Shown here piece by piece: positions 6,483 through 7,248 of a stretch of 7,248 nucleotides of DNA. The DNA is from Clostridiales bacterium. Lineage in GTDB: Bacteria; Bacillota; Clostridia; Christensenellales; Christensenellaceae. The translations under genes and the position numbers were made by a program. The stretch lies in assembly GCA_003510345.1 (NCBI GenBank), contig DOMW01000021.1:1858-9105 (forward strand), read 5' to 3'. Below the pieces are notes generated by a model. It did no database searches. It saw only the letters and a program-made list of their open reading frames with translations, and was not told the DNA's origin. The stretch's first letter is position 1. Each line of letters opens with the position of its first letter.

Positions 6483-6516
6483 CAAAAAAAGAAAGTTAGA
6501 AAAGGGATAAAAATAC
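6483..6516 (+). promoter_or_regulatory. A-rich upstream (UP-like) tract of the rRNA promoter
   Basis: This stretch is about 70 percent A with runs of seven, four and five A. It ends just before the -35 box, the position where UP elements contact the RNA polymerase alpha subunit at strong rRNA promoters. Function is inferred from position and composition. Confidence 0.5.
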
Positions 6517-6517
6517 G

Positions 6518-6546
6518 TTGACAAGGGGAGGGGAGGGTGGTAAGAT
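6518..6546 (+). promoter_or_regulatory. rRNA operon promoter
   Basis: TTGACA (6518-6523), a 17-base G-rich spacer and TAAGAT (6541-6546) give a consensus -35 and a five-of-six -10. The predicted start is near 6552-6554, about 157 bases before mature 16S. It is the strongest promoter in the window, as expected for rRNA. Confidence 0.88.
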
Positions 6547-6551
6547 GATAA

Positions 6552-6708
6552 AGCCGCAAAAAACGGCGGAACATTGAAAAAACAATACAGTACCAAGAAA
6601 CGCAATGTTTCTGAAATCCTATGACAATAGGGTTTTTTAAACAGAAAAGCTTGACAGCGGAGCCATGTCAAACCATTTAGTTAATTACATCTTTTTAGAT
6701 GTAGAGTT
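6552..6708 (+). ncRNA. Structured 5' leader of the rRNA transcript
   Basis: This non-coding leader contains several stems: GCCG/CGGC (6553-6567), AGAAAC/GTTTCT (6596-6612), the terminator-like hairpin at 6613-6638, TTGACA/TGTCAA (6651-6671), and TACATCT/AGATGTA around a TTTT loop (6686-6703). AACATTG (6570-6576) can alternatively pair with CAATGTT (6603-6609), which would break the AGAAAC/GTTTCT stem. I do not see a clear boxA antitermination element. The 3' partner of any RNase III processing stem is outside the window. Confidence 0.55.
6613..6638 (+). terminator. Intrinsic-terminator-like hairpin inside the rRNA leader
   Basis: AAATCCTAT (6614-6622) pairs with ATAGGG plus following Ts across a GACA loop (6623-6626), including one G-U pair. 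Six Ts follow at 6633-6638. The stem is AT-rich and only moderately stable. It lies between the promoter and 16S, so it could act as an attenuator or pause site, or be a relic. Confidence 0.4.
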
Positions 6709-6814
6709 TAATTTAAGAGTTTGATCCTGGCTCAGGACGAACGCTGGCGGCGTGCTTAACACATGCAAGTCGAACGAAGATACAGATTAACACTGAGCGC
6801 CCGGTTTGGGGCGG

Positions 6815-6969
6815 GTGGAAGCGCAAGCGTTTTTGCGAGGCAACACAACAAGGTGGCGAATATCCATGTAAACTGAAGCAGGGTGGATGGTAAGCCTTGA
6901 TGCCGAGCAACACGCGTAAATAAAGTGCTAACACATCACCACACAGAATAGTGTGGTGTGTGGAAGCGC
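6815..6969 (+). repeat. Direct repeat GTGGAAGCGC within the V1 expansion
   Basis: GTGGAAGCGC occurs at 6815-6824 and 6960-6969, 145 bases apart. The match continues to 13 bases with one A/G difference. It suggests internal duplication within the insert. Confidence 0.6.
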
Positions 6970-6983
6970 GAGAGTGCTAACAC
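6924..6983 (+). repeat. Direct repeat AGTGCTAACAC flanking the CACCACAC hairpin
   Basis: AGTGCTAACAC is present at 6924-6934 and 6973-6983, immediately bracketing the strongest internal hairpin (6937-6958). The unit resembles the conserved 16S words GTGCTTAACACATGC at 6752-6766. Confidence 0.65.
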
Positions 6984-7248
6984 GGAATCGGGGAACTGAC
7001 ACAAGGCCTCGCCTCGGGGGCTGAGTGTTAATCTGTAGACTGAGTGGCGGACGGGTGAGTAACGCGTGAGCAACCTGCCCTTCAGAGGGGGACAACAGCC
7101 GGAAACGGCTGCTAATACCGCATAAGACCACGGTATCGCATGACACTGGGGTAAAAGGAGAAATTCACTGAAGGATGGGCTCGCGTCCCATTAGGTAGAT
7201 GGTGAGGTAACGGCTCACCATGCCGACGATGGGTAGCCGACCTGAGAG

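Larger units (their letters stand above)
6777..7041 (+). other. Expanded V1 (helix 6) region of the 16S rRNA
   Basis: Between the conserved CGAACG and GAGTGGCGG lie 265 bases, against 31 in E. coli, an excess of about 234. The two ends form a perfect 14-bp stem, TACAGATTAACACT (6781-6794) with AGTGTTAATCTGTA (7024-7037), continued by AGC/GCT after a G-G mismatch. Inside are further hairpins: CGCCC/GGGCG (6798-6813), CGCAA/TTGCG (6822-6837), ATCCA/TGGAT (6862-6888) and CACCACAC/GTGTGGTG (6937-6958). The insert therefore extends helix 6 without disturbing the core. It has no coding content. Whether it stays in mature rRNA or is cut out like an intervening sequence is unknown. Confidence 0.9.
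6709..7248 (+). rRNA. rrs: 16S ribosomal RNA, 5' part, truncated by the window edge
   Basis: The universal opening AGAGTTTGATCCTGGCTCAG begins at 6717. It is followed by GACGAACGCTGGCGGCGTGC, AACACATGCAAGTCGAACG, GAGTGGCGGACGGGTGAGTA (from 7042), and GGTGAGGTAACGGCTCACC near the end. By alignment to E. coli numbering the mature 5' end is near 6709, and the window stops around E. coli position 300. Without the V1 expansion the length would be about 306, as expected, so the conserved core is intact. The wording is clostridial. Short frames called across it on the minus strand are not genes. Confidence 0.98.

Noticed and set aside
6651..6681. Second rRNA promoter (TTGACA at 6651 with TTTAGT at 6676)
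   Set aside because: The spacer is 19 bases and the -10 is poor. The TTGACA also pairs with TGTCAA at 6666-6671, so a leader hairpin is the simpler reading.
6713..7146. Minus-strand frames of 72-73 residues across the 16S gene and V1 insert
   Set aside because: They run through conserved rRNA sequence and have no ribosome sites. The insert shows RNA stems rather than coding character.

Overview
The window looks like chromosomal DNA of a Gram-positive, low-to-mid GC clostridial Firmicute. The 16S rRNA fragment at the right end has the usual clostridial wording. From memory, its signature after the V2 region resembles Christensenella/Catabacter-type sequences, but no search was run, so placement below class Clostridia is tentative. 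The protein families fit: MnmA, a clostridial Fpg/Nei-like protein, a WYL regulator, a YoaP-type acetyltransferase and an SPL-family radical SAM protein.

Region 1 (1-3222, plus strand) starts with a poorly resolved AT-rich edge. It continues with a 56-residue two-helix membrane peptide, mnmA (tRNA 2-thiouridylase), an Fpg/Nei-family DNA glycosylase homologue without the canonical N-terminal proline, and an HTH-WYL transcriptional regulator. Gaps are -4 to +14 bases, so this is almost certainly one transcription unit.

Region 2 (3234-4098) holds a convergent, minus-strand gene for an unrecognised acidic 221-residue protein with a CSSC motif. It has a textbook promoter whose spacer carries a perfect 14-bp palindrome. 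That promoter lies in a divergent intergenic region.

Region 3 (4099-6479, plus strand) is a compact run of four genes: a stand-alone GyrI-like effector-binding protein, a YoaP-type GNAT fused to a thioredoxin-like tail, a stand-alone TfoX C-terminal (helix-hairpin-helix) protein, and an SPL-family radical SAM enzyme. Their overlaps and short gaps suggest co-transcription.

Region 4 (6480-7248) is the start of an rRNA operon. It has an A-rich upstream tract, a near-consensus promoter, a roughly 157-base leader containing an intrinsic-terminator-like hairpin, and the first 540 bases of a 16S gene. In this 16S the V1 (helix 6) region is expanded to about 265 bases, against about 31 in E. coli, as a long closed stem with internally repeated modules. 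This expansion is the most unusual feature of the window. No IS element, CRISPR array, phage gene or tRNA was found.
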